Shown here: positions 24,701 to 36,765 of the stretch, piece after piece
Numbering within the stretch: the stretch's first letter is position 1
How the letters are laid out: every line of letters starts with the position of its first letter
Assembly: GCA_032718565.1 (NCBI GenBank)
Contig: JAVGVS010000157.1
Location: 732,355-796,354 of the forward strand
Origin: Distichodus sexfasciatus
Taxonomy: Eukaryota > Chordata > Actinopteri > Characiformes > Distichodontidae
Direction: 5' to 3'
DNA: 64,000 nucleotides
Notes under the pieces: generated by a model
Database searches by the model: none
The model's input: only the letters and a program-made list of their open reading frames with translations
Told to the model about the DNA's origin: nothing
Translations under genes and position numbers: made by a program

Positions 24701-27700
24701 GGGTCTGAGAGAGAGAGGGAAAGGGCGTTAGCTATGAAAGAGATAGGGAAAGAGGGGAAGAGAGACACCCCCGGGACTCCTACCTGGCTTGAGCAGTTTG
24801 CTGGGGGGGGTGAAAGTGCTGAAGTCGGGGGGACACTTCCTCTTCGCAGCACCGGGTTGGTTGGGAAGGGAGGAGAGGGCTGCTGCCAGGCTCCCGGACC
24901 CTCCTAAACCGCACTCGCTCTGCTGCAGGGATGACGAGCTCCCACTAGAGTACGATCTACTGCTGCTAAGCCCAGCATCCTGACGGACAGAGAGAGAGGA
25001 AGAGAGACATGAAAACTGGGTTCAAATGTTTGCGTCGTCATTGAAAGAACCACCGTGTGCCCAGAAGAGCAAACTGCACCTTTGTGTATATGTCATGCGT
25101 TCATTGCTCCAAAACTAATCATTGCTGCTTCTGTGAGACTGATGCAAGATTTGACTGATGCGGTATAGAGTGTGTATGTGTATGTAAGAGGGTGTGTGTG
25201 TCCCACCTTGGAGCAGCCAGCTATAGCTCCATCTCTGGGCGAGTGCAGGGAGCTCAGAAGGGCTAAGGGTTTAAGACGAGGTGTGGGGCCTGAGGCCTGG
25301 AGCGGATGTAAGGGCGTAGCTAGTGTTTCATTTTCGAAAACGGAGGAAAACATCTCACTCAAGACCTGCAGAGAAAAAGGGAGAGAATTCATTTTTAGTC
25401 AGATGTGGTTGTAACAAACAGCCCAGAATTAAGAAAGCCCGGTTCTTTACAACGCCCCACCTCCGCCTATTTTTTTTACCTTCTGTGCCTCAGTTTTGAC
25501 AGTCGTCCAGTCTGGTTTAAGTGCTACACAGTGGAAATACTCCTGCAGGGCCTCCTCACTGCTGCCAGCACTGCACAGGGCCTTGGCCTTAGCGTAGTGG
25601 GCCTGAGAACAGAAACGGTCCATCAAGTTATTCAGCTATCCTTTCTGAAAGTGTTTTCTGAATTTGTGTAGTGCCTTTGCAACCGCAGTGCATTTGCGTG
25701 TGCGTTCTGAACGTGATTATTTTGAAATCACATCAGGCTCACTCGGCCGCTGCATTTCCTTACGTTTGCTGACGAGGGTCTGAGCTGACACAAGCTGCCC
25801 GCATCCTGGATGGCCTGGCTGAAATTCTTCAGGTCCATGTGAAGCTCGGCTCGCTGTGAAAGCAGCTTATAGATAGAGGGTGCTGTGGAAAAGGAGAAAA
25901 GAGTTAGCTATTTAACGCAGCATGAGGACATCTATAGTGTGCATTAATTGCAACTGAATTAAAATGATCAATTAATGATGATATCGTTTTACGGTCATAT
26001 CGTTGAGTCCTACTCATCTGTTTATTCTAACTGGAATTTTATATTAGACCACACAAAGGATTAAAAAGAGAGATCTTAAAAAAAAACATTTTACACAGTT
26101 GCAGGAATTTAAATGCAAATCACCCAAAAGCTACCCAAAATTTCTGGAACTGGTTTGAACACTTTATTTAACTTTGTTCATGGAACAAAATTTGTATGTT
26201 TATAATGGAATTCAAACCGAAAAATCAGAAGTCAAGACAGATAAGAACTGCTCAGACCTCAAATTCAGTTTGTAAAAATTCAGGCTGCACAAAGTGCACA
26301 GTGATGTGGAAAATGTAATGCCTCTGAGTCATTTGTAAGGATCATCAGAAATAAACATGACTGCTTTGCTGCGATATTAGTATCTCAAATAAATTTATTA
26401 TTTACTTTTTTGTAAGCTACTCTCAGCAACTTAGTTTGGCAGATGCACAACATTAAAACAAGTGCCAGACACTTCCAGTTCCAGCAAATTCTAACTAGAT
26501 CCTTTAGTTTAGAGGAATGCAGGCTAAAAGCACAATAAGTTGTAACGACCAAAATCAAGCACACCCTGAGAAGGAGACCTGGGAGTAGATTTTTCTAGAA
26601 CACAGTCACACCTTATGGAGTCAATTTAGAGTAACCAATCAACTTAAACTGCATGCCTTTGGATTGTGGGAGAAAATCGGAGCACCCAGAGAAAACCCAT
26701 GCCAACAAGGGGTAGGTTTTACATTATTTTCTTGTTTTTAGATTACTTTTATTTTATTTACAAATTTCATTTTTCTAACTATGCAGTATCTTACAAAAGC
26801 AGCAATTTTAACTGCATTTTTAAGTTAAACAGTGCAATTTATGTTCAAGTCATCAGGTAGGTCTGAGTAAATTTCTCTTGCTAAAAAAGGACACACGAAC
26901 TGAAAATGTAAAAAATGTGTAGTTCATCAAAAGAGCTGGATGTGTGTACAGAACAAGTTTACTTGAATTTAAATACAAATTCTCTGTTCAATGAGTGTGT
27001 TAAATTACAGCTTTATATATCATCTGTTTGCCCAGAGATTACTTGAATTTTTTTTACTTTAACTTTTTTGACTGTGGTGTATTCAAAAGGCAGCAATAAC
27101 CTCTGTCTGTGCAGCTTACAGATTTTTATAGCCTTACAGAGGGTTACAGAGATTACTTTTATTTTACAAATTCATTTTTCTAACTATGCAGTATCTCTGA
27201 AAAGCAGCAATAAATAGATTCTGAAGTTCAAAATCTTTATAGAATGTGTTTGTGTGATTTATATATGTTAATACAGTTGTGAAATCAATTCACATAAAAT
27301 AACCGTGATAATCGTGAAACCGTGATTATTTCTCAAACTATAATCGTACCACCAAAATTTCTAATCGTCGCAACCCTAGGCCATAGCACTAACCGCTGCA
27401 CCACTAAACCACCCTGGAACAACCCTTAATCTGGGAACTTTTCTGTAGGAAAACTTTGTATATCCCTAGCCTTTAAAAGTCCAGTTTACTGTGGATTGTC
27501 ACAATTAACGGAAAATTTTAGTGTGTTTTGATACCATTATACGCTTCCTGTGGTATGTACTTACTTTTACGATTCAACAAAGACTGAAATCGCAGCACTC
27601 CCTTCAGGTTGCAGCCAGTGTAGAGTAAAGCCTTGTTGATGCTACTCGATTTTAGGGCTGTTTTTGAATCACTGACAAAAACCCTCAATCAGTCACAACA

Positions 27701-30700
27701 TCACGTCTGATCACTGATTGACAATAGTTGTGTGAACGCTACAAAGACGGGATGAAACAAGCTCTCAGACTCTGACCAGACAAATATCTTGCTGCCAATG
27801 AGAGCGCAGTCGAGAAATGCATCAGAGGAAAGAGGCGAGAGACCCGACCTCACCTAGCTAAGGACGACATTCATTTATTTTTCGTTTTGTGTGTCAGTAG
27901 CTCTACTGTAGTGTAATCCAACTACATCCCAAATCAAATTTGCTTTCTGAAAACCCTAAAAAGTGATATGTAATTCAGGCTGAATAAACTAACTCAACTC
28001 AAAGAATTAACTTTATTCGTATTTACCCAACACTTGGACTCGCGTTCATTCTATATTAAACACTACTTCTGCTATCAACGTCAGACATTAAATCAGCCCT
28101 CATTTGCCAAGACCCGCTCTGTTCATAAGCACCAGCCTATTTATGGCTGCCCTTGCACACACTGAATCCAGGTCATCAAAACCAGATCAGCTTCCTATGG
28201 CTGCTGCGACGAGACTGCAGATGCCCGATATAGGACCTGATGTAAATCCTCTTTACACTCAAGAAATGCCAACATCTGGACCAAAAGCACAATAATAGCT
28301 TGTTACACCTTTCAGCTTACATGCCTTGGTCAGAGTAACAAATGGTGATAGTGCTGGATTTTGGACAACGCCAGGCATGAATCTGTAATCTCCTACCATC
28401 TGCCACTACATTAGATCGCACACCAGAGGAAACAAAAATACTAAGTCAAGGATTTGGTCGAGTCCATGATCTCTGGTTTACAAGACATCTAGAAGTCACC
28501 ATTTATGATCGCTCGACTGTGTGAATATTTACTTGAAACCTGACGGAGATTAGAAGGATCAGTTACTTAGCTGGATTTAACTTGGTTGACGCAAGTCTGA
28601 ATTTACAAGTGTACTACAAAGCCTCATGTACGTCACTTTGGATATGAGAATCAAATGTCCTAAATGTGTATGTAGCCACCTGACCAGATGGCCAGATGTC
28701 TGCTCATGAAGGAACCAACCAAGGAAGCAGGAATTTTAGTTGAGGTTAAAGCTGGGAATCAATGTCTTAACACTTAAGTTGCATCCCTACTTGTGATAAA
28801 AGCATCAAATGCCAAAAATATGACTCTATAATAATATAATAAAAGAAGTTTCCATGTGAACCGTGCATGCCTGTGACAGATGAACTCGCCGGCTGTGAGG
28901 TTGGCAGCTCTGTGAATGTCCCCTCTGCTCTATTTTTTGAGCAAAACAGACCGAAACAGAAAAGGAGAAAACAGACTGCGGGCTAGGGACAAGCGTATGT
29001 GTGTATGAGCTATGAGCCCAGCATATGTGTTTACACTCAGCGGGATGTTGTGAGAGAAGACGAAGCGCCAGGCGGACGCCCACAACGGCTTACACCCGCG
29101 TAGGAAGTGAGAGACCAACGCGGCGCCTTCGCCAACGTTTTTGATTCATAACGGTTTAACGACACAGTTTTATCCTGCTTGATTTAGTCTTCTACAACAA
29201 CACTCTGAAATTCAGATTTGGAACTAATGCATTTTTGGGAGCTTAGTCCCAGTTATTAGAACTAATATTCAAACTTTTAACCAGCATTTAAAAGAGGTGA
29301 CACTAGAGTAAAAAGTCATGTATCACATGAGATTATAAAGCCATCAATATAATTATAAAAGTATCAATAGACATCAGCCAAGAATTGGGTCCATGAACTC
29401 AAGCCTTAAGACATCTCCCCTTTTACAGACATGCCCACTTAAGTACTTCCTTACACCGGTACTTAATTATTATATAGTAATACCTATAAGTACACTTACG
29501 AGTTATTAAGCATTATTTCAGCAATGTAACAGTACTTCTACTTGAATACAAATTACTCAGTACTCCTTCCACCACTGATCGTCTCTGGAACCCAGACTTT
29601 TAGGAACGTTTTCAGACTAGTCTCAAATCGTCTCTAAAAGTAGATGATTGAGCCCTCGAAACAAACTGACGTTAAGGATCAATAAATCTACGCAGCCCTG
29701 CGCAAAAAATACGCAGCCCACTTACATAAAGGGGTCAGAATCCTGAGACCCGCTTGATAATTTGGGTCAGACATAAGCAGCTGCACGCCGACAAGCCGAG
29801 CACCGATTCACCTGCAGCTCCAGACACTGACCCCGTTTCTCTCATAATTTAACGCGTACATATCAAGCTTCCAACGCCACACACAACAAGCTGACTGTAT
29901 AATAACAACTTGCAACTAGAAAAATCTAAAAGCTCTAACTCGTTTTTGATTAACCAAAGTGCACCTGCTATGAGATGCTAGTATTTCGGTCCCAAAAAGT
30001 GATTAGATTTGAAAGTTAATCTTTAAATGCCAAGTGTTTAGATATCAGAGATAATCACATTCTACATGTGACAAGTTAAGACTCTTGTCATCGCTCACCA
30101 AATAACCCTAACAGTTTGATATTCCCTTATACTTTTTGGTTACAATAAGACTTTTTTTTTTCTTTCTCCGCTATGACAAATATACTTTCTCTATACACCG
30201 ACGCTAATCAAAATATCTCCTCAGTAGCATTCTATGAACTCTGTACAAGCAACATGCTCTCCTACCCACCTTAAGTTTATCAAAATAAATAAAAAATATA
30301 ATTTACAAATGGGGCAACTAGTAAAAAGCGACTGAGAAGGAACTACGAGCAACTGCGCCCCCTGTCGTTGTCCCTCTAACTGCCACCAGCAGAAGTGGGT
30401 CAGCTCGTTTTGTGTTATAAAACAAATTAGAAGTGCGTTGTAATAACCAGCCTCAATTCACCAGAAAAAATAAGTTTCCTCACCCAGTTCCACGGCCTTG
30501 TCGTACTTGTCGAGAGCGGCAGCGAGATCCTGCTTTTTCCACAAACTTTCCGCCTCCATCCAGAGTCTCCTGGCCCTGCTCTCGGCCTCGAACCACTTCT
30601 CTAGCAGGCCGCTGAGCACCACGTTGGCCCGCAGCCCGTTGGCTTTAGCGTGCGACGAGGATCTGTTGATTTTACAGCGGCACGATTTGCAGTCTTTCAC

Positions 30701-31213
30701 CTCCACGTCTTCCAGGCACCGTTTGCAGAACGTGTGGCCGCACTCCAAAGTGGTCGGCTCGATTAGCAGCAACGTGCAAAGGCGGCAGGAGAAAAGATCT
30801 AGCGCTTCACAGTCTTCTTCACATCCCCCCTTTTCGTCCTTCCCTCCGCTGTTACCAGCCGCTTTAGAGCTCGCCCCGTCCCCCAGCTCTTTGGCGCGCA
30901 CCGCTCGGGCGATGCTTTCCACCAGCGCGCCCAGTTCGTCCGGTAAGAGCCGGTGAATGTTAGCGGCGACACAATACGAGTCCAGTGCCTCGGAGATGCG
31001 GCCACCGTGCGCTAAAGCGTCCGCTTTGCGCAGACACAGTCCCCGGTCGAGCTGGTGGAGGTCGGCCTGCTGAGACGAGTAGATCTCCACGGCCAGGTCG
31101 AAGTCTCCAGCCCGCCAAGCCTCTTCGGCCACTTCCAGCATCTCGGGACACAAGCCCGGTGCATTGGGGTTGGATATATCATGCACGAAGTGACTCTGAA
31201 CTCCCGTTTCCAT
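21800..31213 (-). CDS. lonrf2: LON peptidase N-terminal domain and RING finger protein 2
   Basis: Twelve exons join into a 765-aa protein: 31213-30484, 25882-25764, 25602-25480, 25365-25207, 24979-24784, 24704-24602, 24520-24406, 23289-23168, 22967-22809, 22558-22396, 22268-22119 and 21958-21800 (stop TGA). All introns are GT-AG and all phases agree. Domains: N-terminal TPR-like helices (~25-110); RING 1 with C143, C146, C158, H160, C163, C166, C175, C178; a second TPR block (~215-325); a Ser/Pro linker; RING 2 with C472, C475, C487, H489, C492, C495, C506, C509; and a LON substrate-binding domain (~560-755) with VPIFVCTMAFPT, FEPRYRLMIRR and NPSGPAWCWWLLAVLPLESR. The family are RING E3 ligases; the LON domain lacks the protease part. 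IGVSRF and the N-terminal RAGDF..LDRGLCLR favour LONRF2 over LONRF1 or LONRF3, as does adjacency to chst10. The start is the first ATG of the open frame. Confidence 0.93.
24030..24345. repeat. lonrf2: Tc1-like remnant and short TA repeat in lonrf2 intron 7
   Basis: AAGTCGCCTAAAGGATTGCC..TCACGGTCCAGTTCCTCCCA is followed by GTTTCCGAACTTTTGGAGGG and CAGTGTA, which looks like a Tc1-type inverted end bordered by TA. A short (TA/CA)n array follows at about 24303-24340. No open transposase frame remains. Confidence 0.45.
25883..30483 (-). other. lonrf2: lonrf2 intron 1 (4.6 kb), old repeats only
   Basis: The largest lonrf2 intron. It carries a Mermaid/DANA-like SINE fragment near 26.58-26.70 kb, the end of a repeat ending CGCAACCCTAG near 27.29-27.38 kb, and a diverged retroposon-like stretch from about 28.08 to 28.68 kb whose tail (GTACGTCACTTTGGAT...) resembles the one at 3.24 kb. 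No convincing coding exon was found on either strand; short open frames at 28.1-28.3 and 28.8-29.1 kb match nothing I know. Confidence 0.6.
26575..26705 (-). repeat. lonrf2: Mermaid/DANA-like SINE fragment
   Basis: CAATTTAGAGTAACCAATCA, GCATGCCTTTGGATTGTGGG and AGCACCCAGAGAAAACCCAT are the diagnostic blocks of this SINE family, here in lonrf2 intron 1. Confidence 0.7.
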
Positions 31214-32110
31214 GTTTGTTTGGCTTTTGTTTTCGCAAAAACCTAAATAAAATCTATGCCGGTGTTACAACGACGAATAATTATCTCCCTCTGCTTTTAG
31301 ATCCCACTCCATTTAAAGATAAAATATGAATCCCAAATCACCAAAAGTAAAAGTAACGTCATCTGGAAGACGAATATTGGTGTAAAAAAGCTACAAATTG
31401 CGCAAAAGCGTTGCAGCGCGTAGGCTGTATACGTTCTCCTGCGGTCGCTGGTTCAAGTCCATATGTAGGCTACCATAAAGCAACACGTAAAATTTGGGGA
31501 AAATTTAATATCTTCCAGGACAAAACGATTATTAAAATCGTAAAAAGAAGTATAAAGTCATTTCTTTAAGAGGACAGAGGCTACAAATGTTTTAGGTCGT
31601 CTCTTCCGTGGCTGAACCGAAAAGCAAAATGTCTCTCAGCGCGAACAAAACAAAACGTTTAAGACGCTAGGCTACATTTCAAAAACGTTGAGTTGTGGCC
31701 TCTCTTTATATAGAGTCTGAGTAAGACGCTAAAGTGCGAAGAAAAACAACACACCGTCCGAGGTCAATTTTCAGAGTGTCCTTTAGTTTTTATATAAGAG
31801 CCGAGCTCCCCGGCAAACTGCACTTTGCTTAATCCCACGAACTCCCCTCCGCTTCGATCCCGGTTCACTTCGTCCTGCCTGTTCCCTCCAACTCCCTGGC
31901 CCACCATTTTCCACTAGTCGCAAAAAGCCAACTCGGACGAGACGGAGAAACGAAAAATATAATCAATATATTGAAATTTGAATTGAGAGATTTCGGTACG
32001 AGCGATCCGTCCAGCTCAAGACATAACACCGCGCGCTTGTCTCCGCCCACATCTGGGCTACGTCAGAGACATGTGACGCCGACGGCGCGATTCTATTGGT
32101 CCGATATATG
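31214..32110 (-). promoter_or_regulatory. lonrf2: Probable 5' UTR and promoter region of lonrf2
   Basis: Upstream of the lonrf2 ATG, a minus-strand TATAAAAA lies at 31794-31787. Further upstream, near 32.04-32.10 kb, are a GC-box-like CTCCGCCC, an ACGTCAG half-CRE and an inverted CCAAT box (ATTGGT on the plus strand at 32095-32100) in a short CpG-rich patch. These fit a promoter, but which of the two clusters drives transcription cannot be decided from sequence. Confidence 0.4.
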
Positions 32111-35100
32111 GCTCACTTATATAATAACAAAACAGTTGTGTAACCTGAAAGGAACACATATGAGGGTCGTGATGAAAAATTAAATATTTTACGAAGAGAA
32201 ATTGTAAACACAAACAAGAATCAAACACTTCTAGAGGGATAATGTGGCCAATTAAGAAATTAGCTGCATAGCAAGAGCTGTAAATGGGAGGCAAGGGGAG
32301 GTTTGTGGCCGTGTGGGGTTACAGCAAACGTTTATGCAAAGTTTATGTAACGACCTTCTTTATGTAAGACGCCACTTTATCCTAATTGCGCGGTTACAGT
32401 GATACACACTAAGCACTGATTATATGTTAAAGACGAACATAATGGTTAGTTAATGTAACCCAAGATCTGAAAAGAGGGTCTTGATTTGGTCATTTTGCTT
32501 TTCTTAAGTGCTCACCTTATGGAGCATCATATAACCTTTTATATAACCCCAGGAGGTTATTATGAAAGTTACGACCGACGCATTCTTAAGAGTTTTGGTT
32601 TGAATTCTCAGTGAAAGTTGACAGACGCCTGACATTCAATTTACTAGATAGACCCATCAAGGTCAGAGCTCATGTTTTCTGAAAAAATCTAGAAAATCCA
32701 CATTGTTTTAGCTTAAAAAATAGTTTTAAAAAAGGAGATAACAATATAGCAATAACATGTTAAAGAAGGATTTGTGACGTAAGGCTTTTAATTGCCACCA
32801 TCATGCTGACTCACAACTGCATACAACTTATACAACTTGATTTGAGGCCACAATGTTGTTCACTTAAGCAGTATGCCTAATCAACTTTTTATTGCTTTTT
32901 ATCATAACATAATGCTCACCGGCCACAGATATAGCTCCCTGAGTATCCACGTCCCATATTTTGGTCAATTAACAACTGTAACAAAACCATGGAGATCCAA
33001 ACATGCTGTGAGCAAATCCAGTTTGACTCATTTTGACTTATAAGTCTAACTCAGCAGGTTTAACGAATCCCCATAGTCCAAAGTTTGTATACAAGTCTAT
33101 TTCAGACTCTCTTGGCCTCATCTTATACTGCCTCTATAAGTACAGATGAACCAGAATTGTTTGTGGTTCAGTAAGGACCAAATAAAAGAAAAAGGACAGG
33201 ACACAATGTACCACATGAACTAGAGAGCACCCAATGTCTTCTGTTCAATGTCACAGAGTTTACATAAGAAAAATGTGTGCAAAAAGATTTGACCTTAAGA
33301 CTATTAGAAGACTACCTTTCTTGAACATTAAAGCTGTACAATTGCTTTCAATGCCCCAAACACAAAAGCATGTGTACATTGAGACAACTCTTCTGAAGTG
33401 ATTTTTGAGGGGTAAATTAGGTGCTTTGTCTCACTGGTATCATTGTGATTCATGATGACACAATGATATTCATTTTATACTTTTCTATTCATTCACAGTA
33501 TGATCAATGATCCACTGTTATTTCAAGACATCTGAACAATGCAATACTAAGCAGCGCTACCTTAAAGCCAGGTGTGGTGCAAAACATAATTAAAGAGTGT
33601 ACTGCAAAATTCTTGACATAGTTAAAAATATCCTGTTAAGGAACTGAAATGAATAAATTCTCTGGTGGTAACTGAAAATGCTTGTTTGGTTAAGAAGTTA
33701 AACGGTTAGAGAAAAGAACCTGTAAGGATGAACAAAACCTTGGTAAAGAACATAAAACTAAACATGTTTCTCCTCAGAGTATCTTGTACAAAACCTACAA
33801 CAATGCCACATCGTGGCATGTTTTACATTTTCTGACAAATAACTGATTTGACCTAGTCCAGTCAAAAGCAGGACGTATTACAGACAGGTGGTGACGGAAA
33901 GACTGAATTGAAAGGGACATAATGGCTAATTTTAGCAGGACATTAGAACTCCACTCAAGAAAATCATCAAGAAAAATGTAGTCATACATTAACAACAGTG
34001 TTTTGGTGCAAGTAGCATGGCCAAACAGTCCTCCAATCCCAGATACACTTCAAACAGAAGAAGCCACTTTGTGCATAGAATCACTGGCTACTCTATCCCA
34101 ATTATTATTGGTCAGTTTCTGATCATTAGGCCAGTGCTGACTAAGTATAAATTCAGCAGTAATCCATCTAAAACCTAGCAGTGATCTCTGCAAGGCCCTG
34201 GGTGTTGCACAGGTGCAAAAGATTTAAACGCAGCATGTTATATGACTTAGAAGCTAATAATATTAGTATATTGAGAATCATTTTAACACATTTAACGCTA
34301 GACCTAGGGCTCAAATGCATTTATGTATTCTGAACATCAGTGCGACAAAAGTACGAAAAGACCAATCACGTTGCTTCAAGTTTGTTTATATGTAGTGTGA
34401 TGTTCACTGACAGCCTAGTTAACGTAGTTAAACATTAACAAGTCGAGTATTTCATTTCCAGTCATCCTACTTCTCCTCCTCTTTACTGAAACAAGTGGCA
34501 ATCCAGCAGTGGCACGTTGCACATATCACATATCCTAATCTTAGGGTTTGCATGAGGAAATGAAATGAAGTGCTTTTGTGTTTTTGCGGGAAGCAGGAAC
34601 TCCCCACACGTGAAGAGCTGAGCTCACACTCTCGCTCAGCGGCCACCTTGCCCGATACTCTCACGGGAGGAATCAAAAGCTTACTGTAATTGGCCTTAGC
34701 TGTAATCCCCAAGGCAACCTTCACATTCCCAGTCGCCTGCAAAAAAACACAAAAGTCTAGCATTGCTAATTAGCATGAAGAAACAATACAAAAGGTGGGT
34801 GAACCAAACATCTACCATTCTTTCTTATCTATGAAAGGGACACTATTCCACTTTAAACTTATTAAATATATAGTGTCTACATACAAATATAAGAATATAT
34901 GTAGTCTACTTAGTTTTAATTTAGGAGAGATATACTAAAAGCACACTTGAATACACTTCTTTTGGAGTGGTGAGTTTCAGCTTCAAATAAGCCTTACTGT
35001 ACCACATGGGCTTCTGAGTATTTTATTTAATTATTTTTCTACACATATGCGCAACATGCAGAGATAACAAATTGCAAATGAGACCCGAGTTACAGGGTTA

Positions 35101-36040
35101 TATGTGGTCAGTTCTTTATCAGGTCTGATAATCACAATGTAAATAACAAGAGAGCTGTTATAGAATGCTGATTTAGCTTAATATTAGCACTTTTTTTTTT
35201 CATTCTCATTCTATAAATGCAAGGAACATAATTTTAATATTATCAAATTGTACAAGAAATATTACGAAGAAAAAATATTACCCTTTGGTAAAAATTCAAC
35301 TTTTAAGATTTATTTTCAAAAATTTAATGTTTTATTTGTAACTGGTTCAATCCTTACACAAGTATAGCCTTCCAAAAAAGGGAGAAAGGGGAAGAGCAAA
35401 AAAAGTAAGTGTAGTTCTAACTTCCGGTGTTTTATTTAACCTAACCTACCACTAAGAGTTTCTCTCTCGTCATGTCTTCATCCAAAAATTACTTTAAAAG
35501 ACATTTCTGATACATAAATAGTTAAATATCAGATACTTGACCATTTTAGTCAACTAGTATTCTTATATGTGCTTTTACTTGAGTCAGTTTCTTTGTAAGG
35601 AGGCGTGGATTTCCGCAACTCTATACACCACTAGAAATTTGATCCACAAATCAGTCTTAAAATAGGCTATTTTATTCAGTAGTGAGGCCAAATAAAGCTT
35701 TTGAACCAATATAAAAAGGTCATTCGCTGTAGCCATTTAATCTTACATTGCTTTAAGCTTAGTGGCAAAACACTTAAGTAGTGTTAATATGCGAACACAT
35801 CAAATAGAGTATTTAAGTACAAATCAATCCAAAACAAGTCAAGAATTCTGAGATAAGAATTCAGAACTCTGAGTTAATGAGTCAGACTTCTGAGATGAAG
35901 TGGGAAGTCAGAATCCTGAAAACCAAGAGTAACTGTGATAGAAAGATCAGTGATAATTGGAGAGAATTTCGAGTGAATTATTCCGTATTCTGTGATTAAA
36001 AGTTTTTATCCCTTCTGGTGATGGAAACGATCTTCCACAG
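32111..36040. other. AT-rich intergenic DNA between lonrf2 and a CpG island
   Basis: This 3.9 kb is AT-rich with no recognised protein or RNA gene. One minus-strand open frame (34736-34467) begins right after a good splice acceptor and is listed separately. A short degenerate tandem repeat of GTCAGAATTCTGAGAT-like units occurs at about 35.84-35.94 kb. Confidence 0.5.
34467..34736 (-). other. Possible 3' coding exon, unidentified (89 codons)
   Basis: On the minus strand a strong acceptor (pyrimidine tract then TTTTTTTGCAG) is followed by 89 open codons to a stop. The first half is compositionally ordinary protein (ATGNVKVALGITAKANYSKL, then LIPPVRVSGKVAAERE); the second half looks less protein-like. 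I recognise no family. The frame would need a phase-0 donor upstream and so does not join directly to the ATG exon at 36055-36077, which ends in phase 2. It may be a chance open frame. Confidence 0.2.
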
Positions 36041-36049
36041 TTTCCGCTA

Positions 36050-36370
36050 CTCACTTACTCGACGTTTTACTCGCCATCAGTGAATCGGACACTTTTTCTT
36101 CCCCGAGTTAGACTCGTCTCTTCCCCTCTTCCCGTTTTCCCCCCGCCTCAGCGGCACATGCTGCCGGCCGCACGCGCATGTGACCGCTGCCGCGCTCGTG
36201 CCGGTCATTCTGCCTGATGCGAGCGCGTTAATGGAGGCCGGACCACGCGCACACCCCTTACGCAGAAATACACATTTTAAAAAGAGGCGCGGGCCGCGTG
36301 GACTGTGCGCGAGCTACGGGGAACGCGGGTGTGATTTACGCGCACAATTGAAGGGGAATATCAAAGCACG
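36050..36370. promoter_or_regulatory. CpG-rich island without an assigned gene
   Basis: About 320 bp are markedly richer in G+C and CpG than the AT-rich flanks (for example CTGCCGGCCGCACGCGCATG and GCGCGGGCCGCGTGGACTGT). It lies 2.7 kb past the chst10 stop and 4.8 kb upstream of the lonrf2 start. It borders the candidate exon at 36055-36077 and a long purine tract. Such islands usually mark promoters; which transcript uses it is unknown. Confidence 0.5.
36055..36077 (-). other. Candidate first coding exon of an unidentified gene
   Basis: On the minus strand an ATG with G at +4 (CACTGATGGCG) opens eight codons, MASKTSSK, the last completed across a consensus splice donor (AA|GTGAGT). The exon sits at the edge of a CpG-rich island, as first exons usually do. 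I could not find a following exon that joins in phase 2, nor recognise the peptide. It could be the start of a small gene between chst10 and lonrf2, or coincidence. Confidence 0.28.
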
Positions 36371-36379
36371 TGCAGTCTG

Positions 36380-36637
36380 TGTGTGTGTGTGTGACAGAGA
36401 GAGAGGGATAACGAGGGGGGGGATAAAGGGATAGATAATGGGAGGGGAAGAGAGAAATGGCGAGATAAAGGAAGGGGTAGAAAGAAAGAGATGAGAGAGA
36501 AAATGGTAAAGATAAAGAGATTGGGAGAAAGAAGAGAGTGTGACAGAAAGGAAGGGGAGAGAAAGAGCGGGTGAGAGATAAACAGATAAAGGGAGAGAGA
36601 GAGATCGGGACAGATGAAGGGAGGAGAGAGAAAGAGA

Positions 36638-36682
<45 letters not shown>

Positions 36683-36765
36683 TAGGCGATGGGGTGGGGA
36701 GAGAAAGAGAGACAATGGGAGAGGAGGAATAAAAACATGGAAGGAAAAAGAGATGAGGTTACCAC
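36380..36765. repeat. GA-rich polypurine tract with a (GA)n core
   Basis: About 380 bp of nearly pure purine on the plus strand, beginning with a short (GT)n and containing a clean (GA)n run at about 36.64-36.68 kb. The antisense Ser/Leu-rich open frame through it is a composition artefact. Mirror-symmetric polypurine of this kind can adopt triplex structure. Confidence 0.9.

Noticed and set aside
21800..31213. Assignment as lonrf3 (Xq24), which would place it with prps1 and frmpd3
   Set aside because: LON-domain residues (IGVSRF, NPSGPAWCWW) and the N terminus fit LONRF2, and the neighbours chst10 and map4k4 are 2q11-q12 genes.
36314..36715. 133-codon Ser/Leu-repeat frame on the minus strand
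   Set aside because: Produced by the GA-rich polypurine tract; no start or splice context.
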